Assembly: GCA_947462335.1 (NCBI GenBank)
Contig: OX381714.1
Span: forward strand, 37,545,360-37,609,359
Direction of reading: 5' to 3'
Length of the DNA: 64,000 nt
DNA from: Harmothoe impar
Lineage: Eukaryota; Annelida; Polychaeta; Phyllodocida; Polynoidae
The notes beneath the pieces were generated by a model. It did not search any database. It was not told the DNA's origin and was given only the letters and a program-made list of their open reading frames with translations. This document shows positions 11,127 through 20,692 of the stretch, piece by piece. A program made the position numbers and the translations under genes. Position 1 is the stretch's first letter. Every line of letters begins with the position of its first letter.

Positions 11127-11540
11127 CTACCCGACAGAGTCTATCTTACCAGCATGTGGCGTTTGGAATGTATTAAGTATGTAGTATCCTGCCATGGATA
11201 TCATTGGCATGTCAATTGGTACTGCGGACGACACGCCCCCACTGAACCTCAATAGTCTGGCCATTGCTGCTTCCGTATGGTCTCCCTCCAGTACGTTCGC
11301 TAGCGCCTTGCTCACTTTTATTGTCGTTGGTAGAGGTAATGATATCGCACTTTCTCCCGACGCCATCTCAGTTGCATATACCACCCATCCCCAGTGCAGT
11401 CGGGCTACATGTCCTCTGCACGCATAGCTCACATTTGCATCCTTTATCAGTGGTGTTGTGCTTGGCTTCCGAAATATCTGGACGAGGGGCATAATGCTCT
11501 CTCCCAGCGGTATTGTTTCTACTAGCTGTTTTGACGCCAT
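11127..11540 (-). CDS. Accessory ORF E of retroelement (137 codons, function unknown)
   Basis: I do not recognise this protein. It starts with ATG placed directly after the TAA of the preceding frame (TAAATG arrangement) and stops within the sequence just before the polypurine-like tract and 3' LTR. It therefore occupies the last coding slot of the element. No membrane segment or zinc finger is apparent. Two Val/Ala/Ile-rich stretches and one isolated Cys (SYACRG) are seen. Its C-terminal coding sequence (GYYILNTFQTPH) survives in the other LTR-linked copies at 14.27, 23.1, 24.9 and 26.42 kb, showing that they derive from an element that had this ORF. It could be a genuine accessory gene, or a frame displaced from env. 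The intact 137-codon length and abutting start favour a real ORF. Confidence 0.5.
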   Translation of the reverse strand: MASKQLVETIPLGESIMPLVQIFRKPSTTPLIKDANVSYACRGHVARLHWGWVVYATEMASGESAISLPLPTTIKVSKALANVLEGDHTEAAMARLLRFSGGVSSAVPIDMPMISMAGYYILNTFQTPHAGKIDSVG

Positions 11541-11756
11541 TTACACATACAACCCATCAGCCGCTTGTTTCTTCTTTTCTTGCCTCCATTTTCTTATTGC
11601 CCATATGGCTATTAACACTGCTATAATTAGCATTACTATTACGGATGTCAACTGAGTGTCTGGTCCTTGCTCCACCTCTGGGCAGTCCATCTGTCTATCG
11701 TCATTCTCCTGCCCGCCCCATTGCTTATCTGCCTGCACTCCCTGAGTACCAGCCAT
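11541..11756 (-). CDS. Small single-pass membrane protein ORF D (71 codons)
   Basis: It has a polar, acidic N-terminal half (about 35 residues), one strongly hydrophobic segment (VIVMLIIAVLIAIWAI, about residues 39-55), then a basic tail (RKWRQEKKK). By the positive-inside rule the tail would be cytoplasmic. The ATG lies inside the previous frame (ORF C, about 32 nt overlap) and the TAA abuts the ATG of ORF E. Such packing is typical of viruses and retroelements rather than host genes. It could be an accessory membrane protein or a displaced env membrane anchor. I cannot assign it to a family. Confidence 0.5.
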   Translation of the reverse strand: MAGTQGVQADKQWGGQENDDRQMDCPEVEQGPDTQLTSVIVMLIIAVLIAIWAIRKWRQEKKKQAADGLYV

Positions 11757-11862
11757 GGATAATCATCATGCCTGTCATCACTTGCCTGAAGTTGCAACAA
11801 CAGCATAACACTATTATGATTATTACCGTCAGTAATATGCCTGACGACCCATAACTGGCCAT
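11725..11862 (-). CDS. Small membrane frame ORF C (45 codons), possible env anchor or tail
   Basis: An ATG-started frame with a hydrophobic run (ILLTVIIIIVL, about residues 9-19) followed at once by four cysteines and a basic residue cluster. A membrane span followed by a Cys-rich cytoplasmic edge is common at the C-terminus of retroelement envelope proteins, where cysteines are often acylated. It lies in a different frame from both the env-like ORF and the following ORF D, and overlaps D. Two readings are open: a separate small protein, or the frame-shifted C-terminal anchor of env. I favour the second because the intervening frame (see 11,850-12,059) also looks like env ectodomain. Confidence 0.4.
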   Translation of the reverse strand: MASYGSSGILLTVIIIIVLCCCCNFRQVMTGMMIIHGWYSGSAGR

Positions 11863-12059
11863 TTGGTGTTTATCTCAGTTTCAAATCCTTCATCAATTCC
11901 CAGTCTCCCTTCTATCACTGCTTCCTCCAGTTGATTTAGTGCTATGTGGGCCGGGGATCTAGTATGCTCCGCCCTATGCTCCAGCTGGGAGCGTATCATT
12001 GGTTGTAATGGCTCCTCTGGTAGTGCCTTATTTCGTACCCATCGTATGTGGTTTTTCTA
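11850..12059 (-). pseudogene. Frame-shifted continuation of env-like ORF (no start codon of its own)
   Basis: A roughly 70-codon open frame bounded by a stop at its upstream end and a stop at its downstream end. It has no ATG until about codon 20. It lies between the env-like ORF and the membrane frame ORF C, and is helical-looking, charged and Leu/Ala-spaced (for example HIALNQLEEAVIEG). Position and composition fit the membrane-proximal ectodomain of an envelope glycoprotein now out of frame with its upstream part. If so, env carries at least two frame breaks. Confidence 0.35.
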
Positions 12060-12087
12060 TAGCCTATTCTTTTGAAGGTTTTTGTTT

Positions 12088-12756
12088 TTAATAGGTGTTT
12101 GTAACGTATGATACATTGTTTATCATTTGCACCCTGTTGCATCCTCTCAGGCTATACGGCATCCAAGCCCCTGCTGTCATGAAAGCACAGTCGCAACCAA
12201 TGTTAATTACTGCAAAATGATGTATCACAATCACCACTGGAGGGTTCGATCCACCCCACAACTGTCCTTCTATTTCCGGCCCTGATACCAGCGTTTTGCC
12301 GTCTTGTAGCGGTATGGCTAAGGCCGGAAACCTTGGCTTTATGATATAATCCACATCACAGCTCTCCTCTACCCCTGTTCGGTCATTTCGTATTAGCGCG
12401 GCTATGCATCCTGTTTCTGATGCCTTTCTCATATGTGGTATATCTGGGCATATAGTAATAGTGTTTCCATGACACCTTGCCCAATTCACCACTGGTTCCG
12501 TAATATAATATCTACCGTTCATAGATAATGCTATCTCCGCCGGTGGCCCTGTCATTATCGCCCCGTCTGCCTCCTTTCCTTCCACTGGAGCCGGGAGGGG
12601 TATGGCCCTTACCTGGTGGGTGCAGTACAGGTGCTGCTCGGACATCACTGATATTCCTAGGTTTATCATCACCTTGCCCCGGTTCTCCACCATCTGGGCT
12701 ATAGTAGATGTACTCTTCATATATAGTGTTTGTGTGTGTTTTCCTTCAGTTGCCAA
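12088..12756 (-). pseudogene. env-like: Env-like glycoprotein ORF of a retroelement (decayed)
   Basis: This 222-codon frame has no canonical start at its 5' edge; ATGs within the first 25 codons are possible starts. It has Cys residues at regular places (LYCTHQ, ARCHGN, TICPDI, ETGCIA, EESCDV, IGCDCAF, RGCNR), mixed with beta-rich hydrophobic segments such as ALAIPLQDGKTLV. This Cys and strand pattern resembles the envelope proteins of errantivirus-type gypsy elements, but resemblance is by eye. No signal peptide is visible, so the N-terminus is probably lost. It is followed on the same strand by a shifted ectodomain-like frame, membrane frames C and D, ORF E, a polypurine-like tract and a 3' LTR, which is the usual place of env. 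Gag and pol are absent upstream. Confidence 0.45.
12675..12692 (-). promoter_or_regulatory. Candidate primer-binding site, copy 2
   Basis: The same 18 bases as at 9795 and 24,266 on the minus strand. It falls inside the start region of the env-like frame and directly follows, on the minus strand, the dispersed repeat at 12.70-12.98 kb. This suggests a deletion junction bringing a leader next to env. Confidence 0.4.
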
Positions 12757-12985
12757 TCGTCACCTATCAAAGTATAGTCTTGGGGTGAACTAGTAAATGT
12801 GTAGAAGCGTTCCCTGCCCATGGAGAAACAACTCTGCTTGTGTGAGATCCACCAGAGTCCACCTGCAGTGATCGTCTGATGGTCTGTTTAGAGAGTGCAC
12901 TGGGGCAGCCTGCACGCCTGCACCTGCCTGCCACCATTCGTGTTGTTGACGGCTACTCCTCCATAGGAGATCCGCATATGCCATA
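12700..12985. repeat. Dispersed repeat, copy 2 (partner at 1.36-1.98 kb)
   Basis: The uninterrupted version of the repeat described at 1355-1975. It abuts a candidate primer-binding site on its minus-strand downstream side, as a 5' LTR would. Confidence 0.6.
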
Positions 12986-13176
12986 GTCTACAGCCTCAGC
13001 TCTCCAATACCATGTAGAAGCCGTGTAGATCTAAACCCACATTGGGTCACTGTCTATGAATGCCACAAACGTACTCCCATATAGAATTGAGCATCTCAGC
13101 CTTTGCCCTTGGCAGATCTTCTCGGCTTGATTTCTAATCCCCAACTGCCTGGAGATTCCAGCAACCAACCACTCAC

Positions 13177-13320
13177 CGATCGGCTACCTTTCTATATCTG
13201 GTGCTTCTTGTGTTTAAATGAAGCTACATATTAAGAGTTGTTTGTTTGTTATTCTGTCTTGGTCTGCTCTCCCTTACATATGGGCCTCAACCATTGTTCC
13301 CTCACCCTGTAGAGTGTAAA
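13177..13320. repeat. Interior module S1 of retroelement family 1, fragment
   Basis: Matches 15.29-15.57, 23.33-23.60, 25.74-25.87, 26.99-27.25 and 27.51-27.63 kb. Shared + strand phrases are ATAAAGCTACATATTAA (here mutated to ATGAAGCTAC), TTGTTATTCTGTCTTGGTCTG, and an end at GTAGAGTGTA. It abuts the tyrosine-recombinase fragment. Confidence 0.65.
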
Positions 13321-13562
13321 AAGTCACTTAGCATGGTACTACCTCCATGTCTGAATGAATGGGTGGATATTCTATGCACAGGCAGATTAAGTCTAGAAGC
13401 TAACATCTTGAGAGTATCATTAACAACACTATACCCAATGGGGAAACAAACACCAGCTAGCCTGTGGGAGACTAGTGGATCACCACCCTGTGTGCCATGG
13501 ACCAGACCAATTAGTAAGGCCCTCAAGCACCAGGGGGAATCAGGAATATCCTGCAAATACAC
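13302..13562 (-). pseudogene. Tyrosine-recombinase (phage-integrase fold) C-terminal fragment
   Basis: The 86-codon frame contains THSFRHGGST, which fits the conserved H-x-x-R box of tyrosine recombinases. It is preceded by a CLRALLIGLVHG helix and a strand-helix segment (PIGYSVVNDTLKMLASRLNLP), in the order seen in eukaryotic tyrosine-recombinase retroelements (DIRS, Ngaro) and Cryptons. The first catalytic Arg region and the terminal Tyr are not present: the frame begins abruptly and ends at the junction with module S1. It is a fragment of an element different from the surrounding integrase-type retroelements. Which recombinase class it belongs to cannot be decided from this piece. Confidence 0.65.
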
Positions 13563-13714
13563 AGAATAATTATAACGACCGTACTGGTCATTTTTGGATG
13601 AATTTATCTTAATCTGAACATACCCAGTATGGACGTGTGCAGTTCGTGATTCTGGTCATCTTAACAAAGCCTTAATCTAGCTTTTGGATATAGTTACATT
13701 TCATAAAGTGAATC

Positions 13715-14265
13715 TGTGCACCCTATGATTCTGGTTATGTGTTATATATTTATTGTGATGTGTCGAGTAATCTATACCATAAATGTCTTATTCAGTGTCT
13801 ACCATATAAATCCTATTTAGTCTTCAACTTCATCTTCAGGGATCTGCGACGAGCTCTATCCGATCCACTTCCGACTTCTGTTTCTGACCGACTGCCCCAG
13901 GGAATAGCCATTCCCTGGGTCCAACAATGCTATTTAAAGAGCCTTGACCTTCAGGGGATTAAATACTATGAGAAAGGAGCCCGGTTATTTAGGGGGCTCT
14001 CTCATCTGTTAGGCTCAGAATGAGTCCACTCATACCATTTAACTGAATGCTTATGACGACTGTTTTAACAATGTAAAAGGGGTAACCATATTTCTCTCAG
14101 ATGTAATTTAAAGATACTCGCTAGTAGGAGCGCCTCCAGGCACACAAATAAAGACGTCTCTGGCATGTGAAATGAGGTACAAATTCATTTTAATGTCATT
14201 GGTGTTTTATTGACAGTTTCTCTTATTTATATTGAAGCAGAGTCTATTTAAACAGCATGTGGCTT
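13715..14265 (-). repeat. LTR family 1, copy 2
   Basis: Ends GGGTGCACA on the minus strand, like the 10.5-kb and 24.3-kb copies. It contains CGACGAGCTCTATCC, CAGGGAATAGCCATTCCCTG, GCGCCTCCAGGCACACAAAT and TGTCATTGGTGTTTTATTGACA. No primer-binding site follows it, so it is a 3' or solo LTR. Confidence 0.7.
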
Positions 14266-14267
14266 TC

Positions 14268-15072
14268 GGCATGTGGAATGTATCAAGTATGTAGTTCCGA
14301 CCGGAGAGGTCTGGCAATCAGTTCACTCACCTGGACAGGTACATGAACCTGCCCCTGACTCCTTCCTTAAGCCTTGATCTCCAGGCCAGTAATACTGACT
14401 ATAAACAAATTCATGCAATGTCACACTTCTACACAAAGTCCACTGAGAGCAGGGTCCATAGGGGAGGGGTTAAACTAAATGTAGGGAGAGAGAGAGACAA
14501 TTCCTCAGGTCTGATTTTACCCACTGTATTTCTTGGAAATGCCTAAATTTACTTCAGGCCTAGATGGTAGGCAGCACTAATAGCAGTGCAATAATCTTTT
14601 ACTTATCCCAGCATCTGGTGTCCCACACTACTACCTCAAATCGGAGATCTTAGCACATAACTCATCTCTAGCCATCACACAGTAAGGGTGTGGTTCGGGC
14701 CTCCTCAGATATGAGGCGGGCGAGGCAGCTCCTCCAGCCGTGGTGCTGACAGGTCCCCAGCTCCTCGCGGCTACTCCATGCCTGAGCTACTCCTTGCTGC
14801 CGTGAGCTGCTCACTATGGACAATAACAGCCCAGATGGTTCCAATCTACTCCAGTTGCCGTAACTCTGTCACAGGAATCTGATTCCCCTGGAGGATACTT
14901 TATATCAATTTAGATGCTACTCCCTGTACGACTGTCTGATTCAGGGCCGTTAGGAGGTGTTATTCCCAATATGACAATAGGCTGGTATAGTCTGCAAATA
15001 TGTAGTCCCCTGGATCTTAGTGATACAGCAACTCACCCTTCTCTCTCTCTCTCTTTCTGGGCACGACAGCAT
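14268..15072. repeat. Interior module S0 of non-autonomous element, copy 1
   Basis: It begins with a remnant of the ORF E C-terminal coding region (minus strand) and continues into a segment shared with 23.10-23.30, 24.88-25.69 and 26.41-26.97 kb. Shared landmarks are a minus-strand CAGGTGAGT splice-donor consensus at about 14,325-14,333, a near-palindrome next to it, GCCTTGATCTCCAGGCC, a GC-rich block near 14,690-14,850, and a (CT)n run near 15,035. No intact ORF is present. Confidence 0.65.
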
Positions 15073-15571
15073 GTTATGTACCGCCATCAGGTATTAGCAT
15101 AAGGGTGGCAGGGGGAGGCATTTTCCCCTTTCATTGGATATTGTTGACTTGTGCATAATGTGGGATGATCACAGCCCTGACTAACCATGGCTCTGTTCTG
15201 TTTCTACTGCTAGGTGATGTGTTGTGTCTACGTGGGGATTGGACGACACTTGTGGCGTCATAACTGTTTTCGCCAGCTCCCAGTCGGAAAACTAATGGCA
15301 CAAAAAGACTGCTTTGATGTAGTTCTACCTGGAGGCTGCCTGTGCTTTCCCATAAGGCCTCCCGGATCAGGTTTCCCGCTCCTGCTCTTACAGCGATGAC
15401 ATCTTATCCTTTAGTTCTTGTCTCTAATCGGCAAATGTTCGGCAAACTGTCTGTGTTTAATGCTTATGGTGTCCAAATAAAGCTACACATTAAAAGTAAT
15501 GGTTTTGTTATTCTGTCTTGGTCTGCTCTACCCTGCATATGGACGTTCCCTTTTTCCCTTTTATCTTTCGA
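15073..15571. repeat. Interior module S1, longest copy
   Basis: It runs from TGTTATGTACCGCC to a CATACA end and contains a + strand ATAAAAAG-like box (mutated here to ACAAAAAG; CATAAAAAG in the copies at 23.33 and 26.99 kb) and AAATAAAGC. The 25.69-kb copy has the same two ends but lacks about 325 internal bp. The TG...CA ends and TATA/AATAAA spacing make a second, plus-oriented LTR-like unit possible. It is equally possible that it is just interior sequence. Confidence 0.5.
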
Positions 15572-15653
15572 AGCATACAAATCCAGCGCTAGCCGTATAG
15601 GTGGGTCTAAGCTAATAGCTTCTATGTCCATGATTAGTTGTAATCTATCTGGT

Positions 15654-15770
15654 ATTTACTTTAATCGTTTCACTTGGGAGCTCTGCCCTCATATCCAGTG
15701 AAGAATGCTAATCTTGTATCTATTTTAATCGTTTCACTTGGGAGCTCTGTCCTCATATCCAGTGAAGAAT
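15654..15770. repeat. Direct tandem duplication of ~60 bp
   Basis: TTTAATCGTTTCACTTGGGA followed by GCTCTGYCCTCATATCCAGT and GAAGAATG occurs twice in succession, nearly identical, so it is a recent local duplication. Confidence 0.8.
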
Positions 15771-16940
15771 GTCAATACCCAGAGTTGATTAATTAGACTT
15801 CTTATACTAGGCTTTAGAATGGGGAAGCTATGATTCTCTCATCAGAAATAGAGATCTGCACCTAATATATTCTGACATGTAGGCCTATGTGAGAGATAAG
15901 GTCAAGAAGTGACAAATTGGGTAATTATGTTTTATTTCGGTACTTAACAGGAAGCGTCTACTGCGTCACACACACATCTCAATTATAATAATAAATAATG
16001 ATCAGGTAATCCTCGGCCAGAGGCAATGTCGATGTTTTGACACTACATCCCCTACCACTTAGCCATACATCACTCACACAATAATGATTCAGCCAACTTG
16101 GGTTAATGCACCTTGCTGTAATAAATGATCAGTCCTCTCCTACGAATCCTATTAACTAGGGACTACCTCTCTATACGCAACTCCTAACCTCTACTAAATG
16201 CAACCTGGAATGTATTTGTATGTATTGTAATCATAGGGAGAAATCCCTCCTTACTAGGGGTATAGTCTAGTGTCAGTCTGTATACCATTGTACCAGATAA
16301 TTCACTGTCAGCCCATTACCCTTTTACTACTCATTTGTAGTACAAGGAAGGGTTGTCGCTATCAATTCCGATGGCAACTAATGTGAGTGGGAAGGCTCCT
16401 GCAAGGAATAACACATCTTCGCAGATGCCGTGAGCCTCTTAGCCTGATCAGCCCTGCTATCTCTAGCTAAGGCTATTCAACACATGCTCTGAGAAACAAA
16501 TGTTTGTGATCATCCTAACAACGCCCCGATCACACTGTCTGTCTCTGGGTTCTTTCATGAGCTCTCCTCCATTAATCATTAATAATTATAATGACCTTAT
16601 CCATTTGTCTCTTCTCTTATTGGTTGACTGTTTAGTACTGTAACTTATTACAGAACGGGAATATTGTTCGGCGAAGCCGTCATATGGGAGATCCTGAGAG
16701 GGGCCCTGAACCCAAGAAGGGCTGAAACCCAGAATTATTTTCTAGTGAGCGCTAATAGTATGGCAATACATATATTAACTAGTTTGACTGCTCTAGTATT
16801 TCCCAGTGTTTCAGGGACAGGTAAGTCGCTAAAACCACTCTCACCTGAAAGTCAGGCAGTGCCTGGTTTTAGCAGCTTTTCTCTGTGTGCATACGTAGAC
16901 AGTAGCGCTTTCATGCTCTTAGCATGAGACTCGTCCTCTA
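15770..16940. other. No supported gene
   Basis: An 87-codon + strand frame (16,664-16,927) has no recognised domain. No arrays or RNAs are seen. Confidence 0.35.
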
Positions 16941-16944
16941 ACTC

Positions 16945-17269
16945 CTAAAAGCGAATATCCAACTCTTCCTGCAAGGGTCTTCCAATCCACTCCAGGTTGA
17001 TCAAAAACCTCTGGATAAACTCACCTACCATCCCCCTGGCAAACTGTGTGGCAAGACGCGTATTACAGATTCCCGTATCGGATACAGCATTTGCATTGCG
17101 CTCTAATGTACTTTATCCATTCTTTATACTTCTTGCTCTCACCTGAGTAGTGAGGTACATTTTGAAGTAACTGGGTTGTCTCCAGTTCTCCAATCAATTT
17201 ATTCGATCCCTCTACTATCCTTTCTTCCCTATGGTTATTCCAGTCGTCACCAGAGCATGTACTCCACAA
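16945..17269 (-). pseudogene. gag-like: Gag capsid-like fragment with one frameshift
   Basis: The first frame (17,269 to about 17,110) reads VPHYSGESKKYKEWIKYI. This matches the capsid N-terminal pattern of gypsy-type Gag, a folded helical domain that assembles particles around element RNA. After a frame change near 17,100 a second frame continues with ATQFARGMVGEFIQRF and a final LDIRF before a stop. These helices are the expected next part of the same domain. The break makes it a pseudogene. No CCHC zinc knuckle follows. Upstream on the minus strand lies repeat R1 (17.65-17.95 kb), which may be its 5' LTR or leader, with a TATAAAAGG box near 17,620. Confidence 0.65.
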
Positions 17270-17639
17270 TCTCAGCCCAAGTCCAAATCAGCAATCTTCT
17301 CAATGTCATGAAGCAATCTTATCAGCCATATATGCTCATAATGGTTCTCCGCTATCAAGTGGCAGGACGGCAGGCCATTTATAGTCCTTATGGCCCCTAT
17401 TGTATCCTGTAATGGGATGAGTCGTGGCTCTGTTGCCGAAGTGTAATGTTCACATCCTGTTTGTATCAGTGACAGTGGCTCGAGTACTTTGTGGTTGAGT
17501 TTATGTTGTGTTACTTGTGGTTGCCCTGATGAACAAAGTTGTCTGCAAAGCAGCATTAAGGTGATGAATTCTTGGGATTATGTCTTCTTCGTCCAAATCC
17601 ATGTCATAGTAGACATTCTGCCTTTTATACCACTGGGCC

Positions 17640-17950
17640 CGCCCCAAACCCACTTTTCCTACACTACAAGGTGAGCTGCTCAAGCCCTCTGTGGTGCCTG
17701 ATTAAAACTACACTTTCTATATACTACTTGGTGAGCTACTCAACCACCACTTTACCTGCAGCAGAGCGCCAAGCCTATACTACTATTAACATCTGACTCC
17801 TCACTACTGCCTGTTGAACATCTGGAGAGCTGCTAACTGATAAAGCACTCTACTGACAGTTACTGGTTGCCCTAATGCTTTAGAGTTGTAGCGTCACGTA
17901 TCACTGCAACTCTAGCTTCACAGTAACTCCAGCCTCGTAGAATCCCTCGC
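17640..17950. repeat. Dispersed repeat R1, longest copy, adjacent to gag-like fragment
   Basis: Shares AAAACTACACTTTCTATA, TACTACTTGG, CCTGTTGAACA, CTAACTGATAAAG and TATCACTGCAACTCTAGCTT with the other copies (8.04, 22.93 and 29.21 kb). A minus-strand TATAAAAGG lies just past its end. Confidence 0.6.
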
Positions 17951-18112
17951 ATAATTTGTATTACAGAAAATAGACTTTAAATATGATATGAATTGTGACA
18001 CACCACATTTTACCTACATCAACAATCAATATCAATATAAATAGCAGTTACAAAAATTGATGCTATCAGCAGTTCCTTGTGGTGATGACAGTTCTTATCC
18101 TATTGGAATTGT

Positions 18113-18248
18113 GAATTTATACTCAGTTCCATGTTCATCTCAATGGGGTTTATTGTATATTTATACTCACCGTTCCATGTTCATCTTGTGGGGTTTGTTG
18201 TATATTTGTACTCACAGTTCCATTTTCATCTTTGTGGGGTTTGTTGCA
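18113..18248. repeat. Tandem repeat, ~45-bp unit, 3 copies
   Basis: TATTTATACTCACCGTTCC then ATGTTCATCTTGTGGGGTTT repeated three times with small differences. Confidence 0.8.
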
Positions 18249-18334
18249 TACTACCTGGTACTATCTCCGCCTGGGCACAGTCCATATATATGAATATTGC
18301 AAAATATTGCAAAGTCAATATATTGTTGAAACCT

Positions 18335-18430
18335 GGTCACGCACACCAATTGTTGTGTTGTTGTTATGTGGACGATTGCTGAAATTAAGACATCAGGTTC
18401 TTGTCATGGCTGGTTTATTGCCAGCAAAAT
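18335..18430 (-). repeat. Gypsy-family LTR fragment (3' part)
   Basis: On the minus strand GGCAATAAACCAGCC is followed by an ACAACAACACAACA-rich end, as in the LTRs at 8.64-8.99 and 31.76-32.05 kb. Confidence 0.6.
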
Positions 18431-18739
18431 ATGGCTATATTACTTCCTGTGCGATTCTGTATAGCTGAACGGTATCTCTCCCCCTTATTATATTGGTCTT
18501 TCTGGATTGTGCTATTGTATATACAGTTTCCCATTGTCTACTCAGTATATATCTACTATACCCATACATATGCATACATATATATATATATATCGTCCCC
18601 CCTTTTCCCTCACATGCCATATCATGCGTAGTCTTTAAGTCAATAAATATGCCTTTTAAACGTTTTTGCTCTTCTTTAGTTTTCCACTATAACCCAGTAT
18701 GGAGGGTGAATAGCTAAGTATCTATCTAGGAAGGGTCAG

Positions 18740-19075
18740 TACTTAGCTAAGCTATCTGAGGAGTAAGGAAGCCCTCCATGGTGCCCCCCCCCCCCAGTTA
18801 CAACTATGCTACAAGAGCCCTTGGCATTGATATTTATTGCCAAAGTATTGTCAAAGTATTCCCAGTACACAAGTCGCACAATATTGCTGTGCACAAGATG
18901 CACAATAGTCCCAATATGCAAGCAGCACTGTTTATATGGTAATCCAAGTACAGACAGTCTATATCCTGCACTATGCTAGATATGCATGTGATTAGATATG
19001 ATCCTCCTTACCTCCATTTGGTAAACACTATAAGCTACTACACATCTACTTTTGGCCCCCGTCCCCTCTAAGGAG
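18740..19075 (-). repeat. Gypsy-family LTR copy
   Basis: On the minus strand it starts TGTGTAGTAGCTTATAG right after an integrase-tail remnant, contains GGCAATAAATATCAATGCC, and shares ATCATATCTAATCACATGCAT with the LTR of the 32-36.6 kb element. It ends near a poly-C run at 18,786. Confidence 0.7.
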
Positions 19076-19200
19076 ATGCACAGAGTCTATCCAAACATTC
19101 AAAGCCTCCAGTATGACTGATCTAGAGACAGCACTACATAGCCGGTTATGGCTCGTGCATGAAAATCCAGAGGATTTCTCAAGCTGCTCTTCCACTGACC
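19076..19200 (-). pseudogene. Integrase C-terminal remnant upstream of LTR
   Basis: The minus-strand sequence ending AGTAGATGTGTAG corresponds to the stop-codon/LTR-start junction of the integrase at 32,064 (AGCAGACGTGTAG). The upstream bases contain several stops, so only the nucleotide relation is left. A second copy lies at about 19,630-19,760. Confidence 0.5.
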
Positions 19201-19384
19201 GTGCTATGCCATTATGGGATTTTTGCTATGCCATTGTGGGATATTTTTAGAGTCAGGCAATCATATGTGGCTTGGTCTGCCGCCTAGGGTGTTTGATTCA
19301 CTGAAAAGTGTGCGCCATCATCCAACCAGGGCCACACAGATACCACATGAATGACATGTATACATTTACACCTTTGCTCCTTAT

Positions 19385-19760
19385 GATGTGTTGTCAGGCT
19401 GGTTTGTTCTAGGCATGGATGTTTATTGCCAAAGTATTGTCAAATTAGTCCAAGTACACATGTAGCACAATGTTGCAGTACACAAGCTGCACAATAGTCC
19501 CAGTATGCAAGCAGCACTGTATATAACCTTAACTGTACTATGCATGTGATTAGATATGATCTTCTCTCTAGGCCACCTCCATTTGGTAAACTCTATAAGC
19601 TACTACACATCTACTTTTGACCCCCGTCTCCTCCGAGGAGATGCACAGAGTCTATCCAAACATTTTAAAGCCTCTAGTTTGATCGATCTAAAGACAGCAC
19701 TACAAAGCCGGTTATGGCTAGTGCATGAAAGTCCACAGAGGATTTCTCAAGCTGCCTTAA
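19385..19760 (-). repeat. Second gypsy-family LTR plus integrase-tail remnant
   Basis: Near-duplicate of 18,840-19,200: the same TTGCCAAAGTATTGTCAAA, TGCAAGCAGCACTGT, ATGCATGTGATTAGATATGA and GGAGATGCACAGAGTCTATC phrases. The two copies are in direct order about 560 bp apart, so they reflect a tandem duplication or nested insertion. Confidence 0.65.
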
Positions 19761-19929
19761 TGACCACTTTCCCCTACCACCTGGTACACATAGAATTAAA
19801 TATTTATTACAGTTTGGAGAGGGCGCTTACTGATTATACAATCTCACTTGCTGAAGCATGTCATCTAACACTATACAATCTGTAATGTTTTATATGTCCT
19901 TTTTTGCTCTGAGCTGCTTTCCTCACGCC

Positions 19930-20400
19930 GACCTTAGTCTGCATTCCAGATCGAGAGGTAAATCCTTTCTCTGGCAAAAAGCATGAAGTAAGGAGAGTAC
20001 TGGGTGAACTGTGTACAAGGGGACTCTGTAGGCCATCATACAACTTACCGTCCTTCCTCTTTATTAGTGGGAAAGGCTTCACACCATTTAGTAAAACTAT
20101 CTGTAATCATTTAATATGTTTATAACCCTCGGTAAATGTAGTACAAGCGCTTTGGAAGTGCATATATGAAGTCTGTAAAATACATCTGTGATGGCTAATG
20201 GCTTGAACAGTTCTCTTACCACTAATAACTGTTCTTTGCCTGTTGACAGCCGAGACATGATTGCACATGTCGTACACATCTGTGTACATGTGGTGTCAAT
20301 AGTATTTGTTTCAGAGTACATGATAGGTTCTGTCAAAACCCTGATGTCCACCTCCAATCAGTGAGTCGTGGTATGAATGGAGGGCCTCTAACCCTAGCTT
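19930..20400 (-). pseudogene. Degenerate integrase zinc-binding and core region
   Basis: Integrase-like residues are spread over several minus-strand frames between 20,400 and 19,930. A CxxC-type zinc-binding end is split between two frames (a YTDVYDMC piece and a QQAKNS piece), followed by a further frame with the Gly/Lys-Pro-Phe-Pro context seen near the start of the catalytic core. It continues directly from the pol fragment at 20,432-20,692, so both are parts of one element with many frame breaks. Confidence 0.5.
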
Positions 20401-20431
20401 TTCTGGGACTACTAATTGGTTCATGAGGCTC

Positions 20432-20692
20432 TTACCAGCTGCCTACCTTTGGCAGACACTTGGCTCTTCTATAGTATATATGGTAAAGTACATTATCTAA
20501 TACCACATACTGATCAGTCTCTATGACAATGCATTTCGCCTTTTTCTGATTTGAAGGCAATTCACCCACCTCCAGGTATTTAATAGTTGGTTTGCAGTCT
20601 TTACAGTCCCTTTGCATTATCTTGAGGTCTGCAATCGCTGCGACCAGTGGGATAATGGGTTTGTATTCTGACTCTGGGGTTTCTGTTTTCAT
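20432..20692 (-). pseudogene. Pol fragment: linker between RNase H and integrase
   Basis: The 86-codon frame reads like the segment that precedes the integrase zinc finger in gypsy Pol: charged helix, KPTIKYLEVGELP, then an ETDQYVVLDNVLYHIY strand pair. The last motif (a self-descriptive VLDNVLY, compare VVLDGILY in the 32.8-kb element) is characteristic. It stops just before the zinc finger. Confidence 0.65.
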
